Shown here: in pieces, positions 53,364 through 64,000 of the stretch
Layout: each line of letters opens with the position of its first letter
How positions within the stretch are numbered: the stretch's first letter is position 1
NCBI GenBank assembly: GCA_009761415.1
Contig: QUOL01000001.1
Coordinates: 1,984,001-2,048,000, forward strand
DNA from: Sarcomyxa edulis
Taxonomy: Eukaryota > Basidiomycota > Agaricomycetes > Agaricales > Mycenaceae
Length of the DNA: 64,000 nt
Direction of reading: 5' to 3'
Program-made: the position numbers and the translations under genes
The notes under the pieces: model-generated
Database searches by the model: none
What the model saw: the letters and a program-made list of their open reading frames with translations, nothing else
What the model was told of the DNA's origin: nothing

Positions 53364-56152
53364 ATGTTGCCGTTGCAGGTCCCATCGTTGCCCGCGCCAA
53401 TTCGCAGAACTCCATCTCCTGTCATTCCCGGTGCTTGGCCGTCGGACTCCCCGACAAACGCGTCCGGCAAGACCTCGACGTCTTCTTTACCAGCTGGATT
53501 CGAGGAGCAGGCTATGTCTACTTCATCCAGTTCCCAGAACCCTTTGCATTTAGATCATGTCCTCAACTTTCAGCAGAAGCTTTCTCTATCCCTGTCGAAG
53601 CCTGCGCGTATTCCCAACGATGCTAGATCCGTGTCATTATCTCCTCGAAGCAATGGACTTGTTACGACTGGGTCGATACCGTCGGATGATTCAGATTTGA
53701 CGCGCTTCACAAGGGTAGGTTTCATGTTTACCCCGACGTACGGTGACTGAACTACTCTACCCTGTAGAATGATACCAGCACGTCTCTTTCTGGACTAGGG
53801 GTAGGTCCTACGTTCTTGTATCCTCGCGATTTGATTCTGAAGGAGCTCTGCATCCAGGACACGTCCGTCAGTACCGCATATACATATACCTATAATTCCA
53901 CCCCGGAGCGCCTCATAACGTCCAAGCTACCCATGTATGCGCATGACTCCAGCCAGCTTTCTATCGTCAGCGAGAACACTGATGACGCGGAACCTGCGGT
54001 CGAAAATAGCATATATACACCGACTACGGAATTGGACATGCCGCCACACATATCTACCGTCCAACGCCCTCGTAGTATTGTCCCGAATTCTCGTCTATCA
54101 TCGTCGTCACCTCCACAATCTCCTGCCTCGTTATCGCTCTCAGCTACCGGCTCTCCTGCCCCTTCGTCTCTATGTCCCACGTTCCCGCCGTCAATCAATT
54201 CTGCAACAGGCTCTATCGCACCTTCTTCTCCCATCATGTTTGCATCCCCTACATCATCACAACGTCCTTTCACGACTTCTGAACCTGGGAATTCCTCATA
54301 TCAGGATTCTGGCTCTCCATCTTGGGAAACCTCTTACGGCAGCGAATTTAATACACAGGACATAACACGCATGAATCTGCGTGTATCTCCTCATGAAAGT
54401 CCCTCGCCTCGTAGACCAATGCCGATAGGTCGCCTACACGAAATTGTACTAGGTCCTGAAATCTCAGTTCCCGGTCTACTGTTACATCAAGAAGAACCCT
54501 CCGAACCCGGAACACGCTCTCCATCCATGGATCTCGACGCCATTCCAATGCTGACTGCTCTCTCTTTACCTGGAACACCGGGAACTGGTCTTAGTATGAA
54601 TGTTGCTAGTCCTCGTCTCAGCCCGATCCTGGCTCCTGCGGCCGACGACGGCGGGACGCCATGGACATTATCGCTTTCACCAGTCTCGTTTACTGCGTCC
54701 GTTTCCACCTCCCCATCTCTCGACCCTACACCTGTGTCGGTGGCTCTCTCTCCTACGTCTTCTTTTGCGCGCGACCTCGGGCTTGGAGCAGAAGGACACG
54801 TCGTGACATTTCCTTCCGTTGTTCCCTCAGGTCTGCCTTCTCCGATGATCAGACCAGAACACCCGATAGAGGCACAACACCAGGAGAGCGCGGCGGAGTA
54901 TGCTGCCGCTATTATGTCTTCTGCTTGGGGCTCTGAGGAAGACAGACCTGCGGCCGCCGGTGTTTCGGTCACCATGCCTGGCGAACGACATGTTCAAGCA
55001 TCCTCAGATATGCGAAGACCTGTAGATACAACGGTGGAAAATACCAACCACCTTGGACATCAAGCTAATCGAGCCCGACCGTCGCGTGCCGTGATTGGCG
55101 TTCGCGTTCTTGGAAAATTTAAACGGCTCGGTGGCCAATTGCATAAACTTCTGAGTCGAAAATTGAAGGGAGGTAATAGTGGACGAAGGGTTGGCTTGAA
55201 CGTCGACATTGATGTCGATGTCCAGCGTGGCGGACATAGTGTGGAATTGCCTCCTCTCAATAGTGCAGCTATACGTCTCACAAATGAACCTGTCGAGGCA
55301 ACTAGCGTTTCCGTAGTTGCTCTCGACGGCATCAGCGGAGACAGACATACACCCCCGCTTCTTGTCGCTCCTGGTCTAGGCGTATGTGGTCTCTGTCGGA
55401 CTACGCCGCTTGCTCTAACATTCTACTTCATATAGGCCCGCGCCCGGAAACCTCGACCAAGTCTCACACCCCAAACATATGCCTCCACTCGTATCGACTC
55501 TGGTCTCAGTGACGCCCAGGCCTCCAGTGCAGCGCCACCTATCATTCGCGTATTCTCTCCAAGCGCATCGTCACCCTCACGTTTCCAAACTCCTCCTGAA
55601 ATCAGTGCAATGACAGCTGCTCGTGAAAAACCCCTACCTCCGCGTCCTGAACAAGTCGTGCCTAAATCCAAACGGCGTCTCTCGCTCTCTGCATTATCCG
55701 GATTTGCTCGCTCTTCTTCGGTCTCTCCGCCCATTGTGACTCGCCCTAGACCTCGTTCAACTATATCTTTTACGCCTCTCAATAGAACTCAGAGCAGCTC
55801 CGCAGAGTATAGATTCAGACAACTAGAAGACTTGGAGCTATATCACCCACACGTATCAATGACCGGGATCGCGAGCGATAACACTTCACCCGCTAGCCCA
55901 CCGGGTTTAACGTTCCCTTCCCGGTGTAGTATCTCCAGGCCGAGGGCTAACGAGAATATTGTACCAGCTGCACCCCCTAGCTTCGTTCCGTCCGAGCCGG
56001 TTCCGAAACTAGGAGAAACTAAGAAGTCTCACAGATTCTCTCTATCGGCTATATCAAATTTTGCTACAAATCGCGCTAGTGCTTCTTCTGGGGCTAACAG
56101 AGGGTCCTGGGCAGGAAGGCCGCAGAGTTTGAGGATACCTAATGACGTTTGA
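53364..56152 (+). CDS. Large Ser/Pro-rich unknown protein
   Basis: I do not recognise a folded domain. From ATG 53364 (MLPLQVPSLPAPIRRTPSPV) several exons follow: the first to about 53715, two short ones near 53767-53870, a long one to about 55382, and the last to TGA... at 56152 after an intron ending CATATAG (about 55435). The protein is rich in Ser, Pro and Thr, with repeats of the type SPxxS and RPRS. Ordered-looking pieces are IGVRVLGKFKRLGGQLHKLL (basic helix), AREKPLPPRPEQVVPKSKRR followed by LSLSALSGFA, and the related KKSHRFSLSAISNFA near the end. The PLPPRP piece could bind SH3 domains. It may be a signalling or cytoskeletal scaffold; that is a guess. Confidence 0.65.
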
Positions 56153-56358
56153 CCCTGGAACTTCGACCTGCAGATACCAATTCCAATTATACCGAACGAA
56201 CTCGTCATCACATTCGGACGTACTTTCTTGACCCCATGACCTGTGATACTGGAAACCAATAGAGCGAATACATGTAGTATAATAATCGAACAGCATGACA
56301 ATCTTGCACTGCGGTGGAAGCTGAACTGTGCCGATGAGTCTGAGTGTCGTTGTAAAGG

Positions 56359-57623
56359 TCAAATGTCCAAGTCCTCGTCCGGGTCGTCATCGTCAATATC
56401 ATCAGCTGAGTCTGGGTCGTAGAAAATAGCAGCTTGAGGGGCCTTAGATGCCTGTTTATCTGAAGGTTGTCCTTCAAAATGGTGGATAGCATAGGCAATG
56501 ATGGTGAATATCACATTCGGGGGTAAGAAAGTGGACCTCACCTTCATGAGCGTAAGGAAGAGGAACTTGGGCTCGCGACTGTTGCTGGGATGGTGTGAGA
56601 TTGAGGTTGAACGATACATTCTGCGTTGGGTCCGGCGTCTCCTACAAATGCGAACAATGAGAATCAAGATATTGAGAGAGAAAGTAAACGAGCTGCAGAC
56701 TTGATCAACTTGTTTGTTGGTCCATATGCTTCTGAGGCTTTCCAGTCCCACCAGATCACAGAAACCGTCTCGAGCTGTTGACCAACCCTCCAAAGAGCGT
56801 TCTACGGTCCTACGTCGACCGGAGCCATCTCCTCCACCCCTGATCAGCACTTCTACAACTATTTCATCTCTCCCGCCACTACCTTCTCCGCCTGATCCAA
56901 ATACCAAGCGATCAGTTTCGTATCCCCTCTCACTAAGAGGTAAGAACACGCCCCAAAATTTTGCAGGAGTGGACGCAGGGGGAGGTGGCGTAAGATAGGC
57001 TGTTGCGAGATGTGAGAGCAGGACTGGTGGATGTACAATCAGGTGAGTGAGCGACGGCGAAAATGCGGGTTGAGACAAGAGAGGTATGAGCTTTGAGGGA
57101 GACACGGTGTGAAGTATCAAACGTGAAAAATCTTGGTATATGTGTTAGAATGAGGCAAAGGCGCAAAGCAATTAGGAAATCACTTGGACGGGCACGAATC
57201 AACGTGATTAGTTGATGCAATAGTTTGTATGTTGTGGCTGTAGACCCTGAATCCAATAACAGAGCATCGACTGAGTCGATTACAACGGTCAATGGCCCCG
57301 CTGGAGCTGGACACAATGTCAACACAAGTTCCTCTGATTATGATGCGAGACCCACCAGTTTGGACAGTGGATATTAGATCATTGCTACAATCGTGCATGT
57401 TAGAATTGTACCCTGGCACATGTGCCGAATGATCGAAGCAGGCGACATTGTCTACGGTGGTATCTAGAAGATAGGATGGTGGATGTATAAAGCAAAACAG
57501 CAGAGTTTTATCATCTTTCTGGAGTCTTTGTGTGATTATTTGACGCAGTACAGGCAGCCCAGATTGAGCCGAGGACGACTGCAGAAGGAGAAGAGGCTGA
57601 TGAGGTTTGATGATGAAAGTCAT
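56359..57623 (-). CDS. ELP5: Elongator complex subunit 5 (ELP5)
   Basis: Elongator modifies wobble uridines of tRNAs; ELP5 belongs to its accessory RecA-like subcomplex ELP4-5-6. Start ATG 57623 gives MTFIIKPHQPLLLLQSSSAQ, then SGLPVLRQIITQRLQKDDKT and LLFCFIHPPSYLLD. Next exons give PLTVVIDSVDALLLDSGSTA (Walker-B-like strand), TYKLLHQLITLIRARP, LILHTVSPSKLIPLLSQPAF and the hydrophobic SLTHLIVHPPVLLSHLATAY. The C-terminus has IFYDPDSADDIDDDDPDEDL before the end DI, the acidic tail seen in ELP5 proteins. About five exons. The central region is variable. The RecA-like core and the acidic end support the call, but sequence identity in this family is low. Confidence 0.78.
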
Positions 57624-58580
57624 CGTCGATCGAGGAGAAGAGCAGCAAAAAATGCAAGCACGTGATCCGACGCGACACGTCAATTATTGGCATTGTATTG
57701 ACGCGACTTAGCTCAAACATCGAATAGCAGAGTACTAGGTAGCATGGTCACAGAAACCTGCTTAGGTCATCTAAATCTAACACCTCTGGACGACACATGC
57801 ACTATACGGATGGAAATATCAGCCGGTATAACATTAGTGCCATGAGTACATCGAATACGAGCTTTGGAATCAACTTACAGCATTTCCGCACAGGTTTGGA
57901 GTAACACATCTACAAGACAAAGCAATGGAGCCAGAGCCCTGGGATATTGGCCCCAAGAAGCGCGATAGCCTGCTGCCTCGCTGACGGTCCTGATTACCGG
58001 AGATAGCTATACCGGACCGCGACTATGCAAAAAATCTGCCCTTGAAAAGGGGTGTGTAAAGGCTCACCTATTCGAGAGAAATCACGACATAGACGGAGTC
58101 GATGAGCGTGATAAGAACTTGTCCAGGAGTTTGGCAGCAGAGCACAGGCATCACGCTGAGCCCATTTGTGTTGCGGTGCATGATGCTCCGGCCACTGATA
58201 TTCTCATAACATGGAGAGATATCTGCGATAACGAGAGCTCGGCCGCTACATTGGATAAGGCCGAGGGTCTTTGAATTGCTTTGTAAACGTGAGTGCTATT
58301 TGAGCCGTTCTTGCGTTGAATCGCGTTTCCGTCCGAAAATGAACGATTGAAGAATGCGGTCGTTGCAAGCCAATCGCGCATAGAGATCCAGATAGAACGC
58401 ACTCGAGAGTCCAGGTCGATAAAGTATCAGACCAAAGCAAAGGTTCAGTTCAAGTTCAAGAGGCTCCGGCCACGGGGCCATCGGCATCGGTCCTTGCCGA
58501 CGGAGCTTGAAATGGAAGCGAGCGCGGCCACAACGCCGACGTATTTTCTAACCTCATACCGAGATTCCTGTAAGACAACG
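57624..58580. other. Intergenic stretch between ELP5 and ACP1
   Basis: Frames such as 58151-58402 (minus) lack motifs. The region contains the divergent promoters of ELP5 and ACP1. No RNA gene could be supported. Confidence 0.45.
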
Positions 58581-59159
58581 ATGTCTTTCATTCGACAGGC
58601 TGTTCGAGCACTCCCTCGCCGTGCGTTGGTGATTCCTCGCCCAAACCAGTTCATCTTCCGCGGTTATTCAGCGGCAGGCGGCCTCTCGAAAGAAGCTATT
58701 CAGACCCGTGTTCTTGACGTGTTGAAAGGTTTCGAGAAAGTGGACCAATCGAAAGTATGTCTGACCAATTGTCTTGAGCTTTTGAATACTCACTCACTTA
58801 TGTTGTCCATCAGTTAACCCCCAATGCCTCTTTCACAAATGACTTGGGCCTTGATAGTTTGGATGCAGTAGAGGTAGTGATGGCAGTAGAAGAGGCAAGT
58901 TTTTTCGCGTTCTTCGTGATGAATGATCATGTCTTTGACCTTACTCATGCGTAGGAGTTCGCAATTGAAATCCCAGATGCAGAGGCTGATGAAATTCAGA
59001 CCGTGCAGCAAGGTAACACACTCACGCCTCTATATTCCCTAGTTTTTGACGTTCCCGTGGTTTTTAGCTATTGACTACATTGCCAAAACTCCGGAAGGTT
59101 CGTTTGGTCTCACCACGTATTCAAATGACCGTATTCTTACCGCTTGTATAGCTCATTGA
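58581..59159 (+). CDS. ACP1: Mitochondrial acyl carrier protein
   Basis: The mitochondrial ACP carries growing acyl chains for type II fatty-acid and lipoate synthesis, and sits in complex I and the Fe-S assembly machinery. Exon 1 from ATG 58581 encodes an Arg-rich targeting peptide ([20 protein letters not shown]) and [16 protein letters not shown]. Later exons give [20 protein letters not shown] with the phosphopantetheine serine in [24 protein letters not shown], and [17 protein letters not shown]. The last exon is only eight bases (CTCATTGA, 59152-59159), adding the final residues before TGA. Length and motifs are typical of ACP. Confidence 0.93.
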
Positions 59160-59514
59160 GGGATTGTACCTGACGGGAAATGCCGCCGTGCTGTATTTGT
59201 TTCACCAATCCTGATACTTCTTCCATGGTTCTCGAATCCAATGATTGAGAAGATTGTCTGACCCAGCAAGATCGGCGAGATAGACCCTTTTGTTCAAGAT
59301 TCAGGCTGAATCGACGCTGAAGCTTTAGACTGGCGCCCTGGTGCTTTGTTCGCGGACTGATCAAAACCCATGGCACTATCTGCAGACGCGCCGATTATGG
59401 AATAATTACGTCGGAATCGCATTATCCAACTGGCTTCGCTTCAGTATCCTTATTTTGCTAGGTATAAAGTGCGATGTTTGCGGTCCGTGAATTTGTTCGC
59501 TCTTTCCCCCCAAG
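59160..59514. other. Intergenic stretch with TATA for the regucalcin-like gene
   Basis: GGTATAAAG at about 59461-59469 lies 50 nt before the ATG at 59515. A minus-strand frame (59137-59376) overlaps ACP1's last exon and has no motif. Confidence 0.45.
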
Positions 59515-60894
59515 ATGTCAGGAAGCATCAAAAGAATAGTCATCGAAAGTCCTTTTCTTGAGGTGGGCTGCGTCTTAGGCGAAGGTTAGTTGATTGTCTT
59601 GCCCCGCGCCAATGCCTGATTTCCTAATTTTTATTGTATGAATTTGCAGGTCCCGTCTACGATCCTCAGACCTCTATGCTGCATTTTGTTGACATAGCAG
59701 AGAGAAAGGTGTGGTGTCTAAAGGCCGGAATTATGCTAATCGAATCTTTGATCAATATCTCCACTAGGTCTTCCATCTAGATACCAGAAACAAGGAAATC
59801 TCTATCGAACAGTTCGATGAACCTGTGACCTGCCTTGCATTGCGGCGGAGCGGCCGTGGGGTGTGCAGACCTTCGATTCCTCCAACAATTGGTCCGATCT
59901 AACTCAAGAATCTCCAGCTGGCTTGTGCTGCCGCTCAAGGCTTTGGTCTACTCGAGGAAAACTCGAAGTTAAATTATCTTAGCAAGCCTTTGTTACCTGA
60001 CGAGATCCTGCACACTCGATTCAACGATGGCGCATGCGACAGCAAAGGCCGCTTCTTTGCGGGGACTGTTTATTGCAAGGAACGAGGCATACCCGGAAAA
60101 CTTTGGAGATATAATCCAGAGGATAATTCTTCCGTCGTAGTCGACCACGGGCCATTCACTGTACGTGGTTTCTTGAGCTTCACACTCGTGTCTAAGGTTG
60201 TCTCCAGGATTCTAACGGCTTAGGCTGGAGCCCTGACGAAAAGATTCTGTGAGTTTCAATCTCTAAACTTGTTCCCCTGCTTACATCTCTCAAGGTATTT
60301 CACAGACTCATTCGCTAATCTAATATATGCATATGATTACCATGACGGCGAGTTGTCGAACCGCCGTGTATTTGTCGACGCCATTGCTCAAGGATTGAAA
60401 GAACATTCTTATTGCGATGGCCTGTGTGTTGATGATGCGGGCGGCGTGTGGAGCTCGCGGTCCGTCATTCTAGAGGTTTCCAGCTATCAGGCATACTGAC
60501 CTTCTCCCATGTGCAGGTGGGGAGGTTCCCAGATCATCAGATTCTCCGCTGAGGGCCGGATTGACGTGGAAATCTTCTTCCCGTCTGCATTGAACATAAC
60601 GGCGTGTTGTTTCGGAGGTAAGTGAATGTCGAATTTGAATTGAATCATTTTAGACTCTTCTTTCTCTGCAGGCCCTAACGAGGACCAGCTGTATGTAACA
60701 ACGGCACATTGTGGAGCAATTGGCGGGGACGCAAAGAGACAAACAGATGTAAGTTCCACCTCTATATTGTCGCGCCAAGTCTCATCTCGTATACATAACT
60801 CAACGAAATCAAGTACCCCGATTCAGGCCATCTGTTTCTAGTTGATCTATCGGGGCGATACCGAGGACGCGAACGATACACATTCGCCGGCTGA
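59515..60894 (+). CDS. SMP-30/gluconolactonase/regucalcin-like protein
   Basis: Members are metal-dependent six-bladed beta-propeller lactonases. Start MSGSIKRIVIESPFLEVGCV leads to LGEGPVYDPQTSMLHFVDIA, whose glutamate is the first metal ligand. Later exons give VTCLALRRSGRG, AAAQGFGLLEENSKLNY, FNDGACDSKGRFFAGTVYCK, DSNGLGWSPDEKILYFTDSF (asparagine ligand) and YCDGLCVDDAGGVW (aspartate ligand), then WGGSQIIRFSAEGRIDVEIF, PNEDQLYVTTAHCG and the end SGRYRGRERYTFAG. All expected metal ligands appear present. About eight exons. The natural sugar-acid lactone cannot be told from sequence. There is no signal peptide, so it is probably cytosolic. Confidence 0.86.
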
Positions 60895-61743
60895 CGACTC
60901 GAGACGTCTACGAATATACAACATGTCCTCCAAGCCGTTCTTGTGTCTTTTTAGTTGCCTATCCTTGTAATCGACGTTGCCCAGATCATCACACTTCTTT
61001 AAGGACCTTTGTCCATGCTGTTCCGCTTATCCACAGCGTTGGGCCATACATATCAGGACTTTTTCTAGGACATTCAAGATAACACGTTCACATGCTGACT
61101 GAACCGTAATTTTCGGAACACCTCTGACAGGATGGTCCTCGTGGTAAGCACTATTCTTTTTCCTTATGTCGTTCAGACCTTTCCATCATTCGAGCCGGAT
61201 AGGCTTGAAGAGCTGCCGCGAGGACTCGCACTGAAACGAATCTAACGACTTGATATTCCTGAGGCATACTCCTCAAACAATGCGGAGAAATACATCGTCT
61301 ATGAATTTCGCAGGTTGCCACAACTCGTTGGTAGGCCCGGGTTGCAACGAACATTGCGCGCGTAATCTTAGAGAACGGAAGGGAAGCATTGTTTGTGCAG
61401 ACTTGAATCTGAGCAGCGCGTGAAGCCGCTCGGAACTTTTAGTGAACGTTTCTGCTGAGAACTGTGGCACACGTGGCACACAACTTTGAACGAATCCTGA
61501 TTTGGAAATACTGTACAGTACCACGCGACGTGACTTGTGACTGTCACGAGGCTTCCCCGACATCTGGTTTCGTCCCAGTAGACCGCATCCATTCAAGACT
61601 CAAGGTGAGATTATTGTCGTCGTCGTAAATTGGCGGCCAGCTGAGGACATCACTGTTGCTCCCTCCCCTATAGGTTTGTCAAAATTTACAAAACAGGATC
61701 CAATCTCGAGGTGCTAATATTTATTTAATACTCAGACTTCGCC
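60895..61743. other. Intergenic stretch upstream of RPL16
   Basis: Minus-strand frames (61151-61596) show no motif. It carries the regucalcin-like 3' UTR and the ribosomal-protein promoter. No RNA gene was supported. Confidence 0.45.
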
Positions 61744-62510
61744 ATGGCCACATTCTCTTCGACACCCATCGTGATTGATGGCAAGGGTCATCTCCTTGGT
61801 CGGCTGGCATCCATAATCACCAAGCAGCTTCTTTCGGGCCAGAAAATCGTTGTTGTTAGATGCGAAGAGATTAACATCTCCGGTAGCTTCTTCCGCAACA
61901 AAGTGCGTCTTTCATTTTCACAGAAAAGCGTTGTCATTAACGCCCTGTGTTCTACAGCTCCGATACCACAATTTCTTACACAAACGCCACATTGTCAACC
62001 CCAAAAAGTCTGGCCCTTTCCATCACCGCGCACCATCGAAGATCCTCTACAGGGCTATCCGTGGAATGACGCCTCACAAGAGTGCTCGAGGTGCTGCTGC
62101 CCTTGAGCGTCTCAAGCTCTTTGAGGGTGTTCCCCCACCATACGACAGGAAGAAGCGGATGGTTGTGCCAGAGGCATTGAGAGTCCTGAGGTTGAAGCCT
62201 GGCAGGAAGTACTGCACCGTAAAAGTCAGTATCTGTTCCATTCCGTTTCTACTGAATTCGCTTCTGACATTAGATATCCAGCGCCTATCGCATGAGGTTG
62301 GCTGGGGTTACAAGGATGTTGTTGATCGTCTCGAGGAGAAGAGAAAGATCAAGGCACAGGCCTTCCATGAACGCAAGGTATGTTTGGATTTGCAGTTACC
62401 CGTGAAACCAAACTAAACGATATGTACAGCTTACCGCCGTCAAGTTGCGCCAGAAGGCTATCTCCGATACCGCGTCGTCTTTCGAGAAGCTCACCCAGCT
62501 CGGGTACTAG
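61744..62510 (+). CDS. RPL16: 60S ribosomal protein L16 (uL13, RPL13A)
   Basis: A structural protein of the large cytosolic ribosomal subunit. Start ATG 61744 gives [20 protein letters not shown], then [20 protein letters not shown] and [13 protein letters not shown]. After intron 1 come [40 protein letters not shown] and [20 protein letters not shown] with [20 protein letters not shown]. After further introns come [20 protein letters not shown] and [20 protein letters not shown], ending Y with TAG at 62508-62510. All hallmark segments of uL13 are in order, in four exons. No oddities. Confidence 0.96.
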
Positions 62511-62833
62511 ATGGATGTTGTGGTATCTTCTGTTTGCTTTTTGCAGTATGACCAGTTACCGTCATGTAGCCAGTCCTCCTCCTCCATCTTATGCACCTTT
62601 TACTAGGCTAGTATTCGAATATGATATGTTGTTTCGGCAAGATAATGTAAAAATGATAACTAAGAACTTGAGTACTTGTAAACTTTTAGGTGTACATCCG
62701 GGCAATGCCGATCGTAAGAGACCCAGCATAATTTTTCGCACTCAAACCAAACTCTCATCCCATCCCTCGTTCCTCCTCCCTTAATCCCTTCCCTCCCTCC
62801 TCCCTCCTCCCCCTTCTTCCTCAAATCCTCATC
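62511..62833. promoter_or_regulatory. RPL16 3' region and pyrimidine-rich promoter of the KH gene
   Basis: A C/T run spans about 62758-62824, directly before the ATG at 62834, like the tract before MTM1. No TATA box is evident in it. Confidence 0.5.
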
Positions 62834-63995
62834 ATGTCCCCCTCCGAATCTTCCGACAGGCGTGATTCAGGTCCCCTTTTTTCTCTACAAATTCAACCAC
62901 GAACTTAAGCTGACATCATTATTTTTTTCACTCTCGAAAATACCAGTTTCACCGCCGCAATCTCGCTCCCCCTCGCCATCCGTTCATGACACGCCGCATG
63001 ACACACTGACGCTCCGTGCACTCGTCAGCACGAAAGATGCTGGTGTCATCATCGGAAAGGCTGGAAAAAATGTCGCTGACTTACGAGACCAAACTGGCGT
63101 CAAGGCTGGCGTCAGTAAAGTCATTCCGGGCGTTCATGAGCGTGTCTTGACTGTTAGTGGCCCCGTAGAAGGTGTCGCAAAGGTTGGACCTTTTCCCTCT
63201 TTGTTTTACACTCTTCCAACGATCATTTTATAGGCATATACTCTCATTATCTCTCAACTCGTGACGTCGAGTCCTTCATCTCCCATCACATCCACTCCAT
63301 TGACCCCCCACACCTCCATTCGTCTCCTCATCTCTCACAACCTCATGGGTACTATCATCGGTCGCAGCGGACTCAAAATCAAGGCAATTCAAGACACTTC
63401 CGGTGCACGTATGGTCGCTTCCAAAGATATGTTACCACAATCTACCGAACGAATTGTCGAAGTCCAGGGCGCCCCCGAAGCGATCGGACGCGCTATCGAA
63501 GAGATTGGAAAATGTCTACTCGAAGATTGGGAGCGTGGGTTGGGAACTGTTCTATTCCACCCTGGCACTGGCGATGATAGATCCGGAGGCAACAGGCGCT
63601 CAAACAATGGCTATTCCAGTAGCTACAGCGGATCGCGTCGTCCAAACAGCGAGGGACCTCGTGGACGCGCTTCCCCTCCTGCTTCCCCTACTTCAGCACA
63701 AACTCCCATATCGCCCCAGCAAGCTACGAACCTTCGCACACAAAACATCTCCATTCCCTCTGACATGGTTGGCTGCATAATCGGCCGCAGCGGCACAAAA
63801 ATCACCGAGATCCGTCGCCTCTCTGGTTCCAAGATATCTATCGCCAAAGCTCCTCATGATGAGACTGGCGAGAGGATGTTCACTATCGTCGGCACTCCGG
63901 AAGCCAACGAGAAAGCGCTGTTCTTGCTGTACAATCAGCTAGAAAGCGAGAAAGAGAGGAGAGTCGGTAGGGAGGCGCAGCAAGACCAAGACTGA
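62834..63995 (+). CDS. Triple-KH RNA-binding protein (PCBP/Pbp2/Rnc1 type)
   Basis: Such proteins bind C-rich or pyrimidine-rich RNA to control stability or translation. Exon 1 from ATG 62834 (MSPSESSDRRDS) joins exon 2 after a 70-nt-class intron. KH1 has VIIGKAGKNVADLRDQ, KH2 has GTIIGRSGLKIKAIQD and KH3 has CIIGRSGTKITEIRRL, each with the GxxG loop. The linker between KH2 and KH3 is Ser/Gly/Arg-rich (SGGNRRSNNGYSSSYSGSRR). The end is LLYNQLESEKERRVGREAQQ with DQD, TGA at 63993-63995. A second intron lies at about 63183-63234. The KH spacing matches fungal homologues of poly(rC)-binding proteins. Confidence 0.92.
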
Positions 63996-64000
63996 GACAG

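Noticed and set aside
59137..59376. 79-codon minus frame next to ACP1
   Set aside because: It overlaps the last ACP exon and has no recognisable features.

Overview
The window comes from a fungal nuclear genome, most probably an Agaricomycete (mushroom-forming basidiomycete). Genes are dense and cut by many short (about 45-75 nt) GT-AG introns, divergent promoters are compact, and recognisable housekeeping proteins (RIO2, PIL1, eIF4E, VAM7, SNF4, SSH4, cytosolic AspRS, ELP5, uL13/L16) look fungal. No bacterial, CRISPR or phage feature was seen, and no tRNA or rRNA gene could be supported by eye.

Layout: (1) 1-16.6 kb, host genes: NAA40-like acetyltransferase (cut by the window edge), RIO2 kinase, SPF30-like Tudor splicing factor, two basidiomycete-type unknown proteins, PIL1, eIF4E, an MTM1-type mitochondrial carrier, VAM7, and a methyltransferase gene that looks frameshifted. 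(2) 16,777-43,306, a nested pair of LTR retrotransposons. The outer chromodomain-bearing Ty3/gypsy element (308-bp LTRs, 5-bp CCTGG duplication, one long gag-pol frame) is split inside its protease region by a second, 17.5-kb element with 1,748-bp LTRs lying in the opposite orientation. Both LTR pairs look identical by eye, so both insertions appear young. (3) 43.3-64 kb, host genes: a DUF7053-like gene whose stop codon was displaced by the outer element, SNF4, SSH4, a small membrane protein, AspRS, mitochondrial aspartate aminotransferase, a Ser/Pro-rich unknown, ELP5, mitochondrial acyl carrier protein, an SMP-30/regucalcin-like protein, ribosomal protein L16 and a triple-KH RNA-binding protein.

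The most unusual part is a 7.5-kb cargo region (22,554-30,126) inside the nested element, between its pol gene and its 3' LTR. It is transcribed opposite to gag-pol and holds five tandem genes plus a sixth multi-exon gene. The five look like highly diverged paralogues. Each has a TATAAA box 35-57 nt before its ATG, a first exon of 73-88 codons with a shared arginine/leucine-rich motif, and a phase-0 intron at the same place. I recognise no known domain in them. Because they lie antisense to the genomic RNA, their introns would survive retrotransposition. This is the best candidate for an undescribed system.

The host genes mostly form divergent pairs (NAA40/RIO2, eIF4E/MTM1, SNF4/SSH4, AspRS/AAT1), and two promoters carry long pyrimidine tracts. 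Exon boundaries were read by eye from splice consensus and protein continuity, so internal junctions are approximate unless stated.
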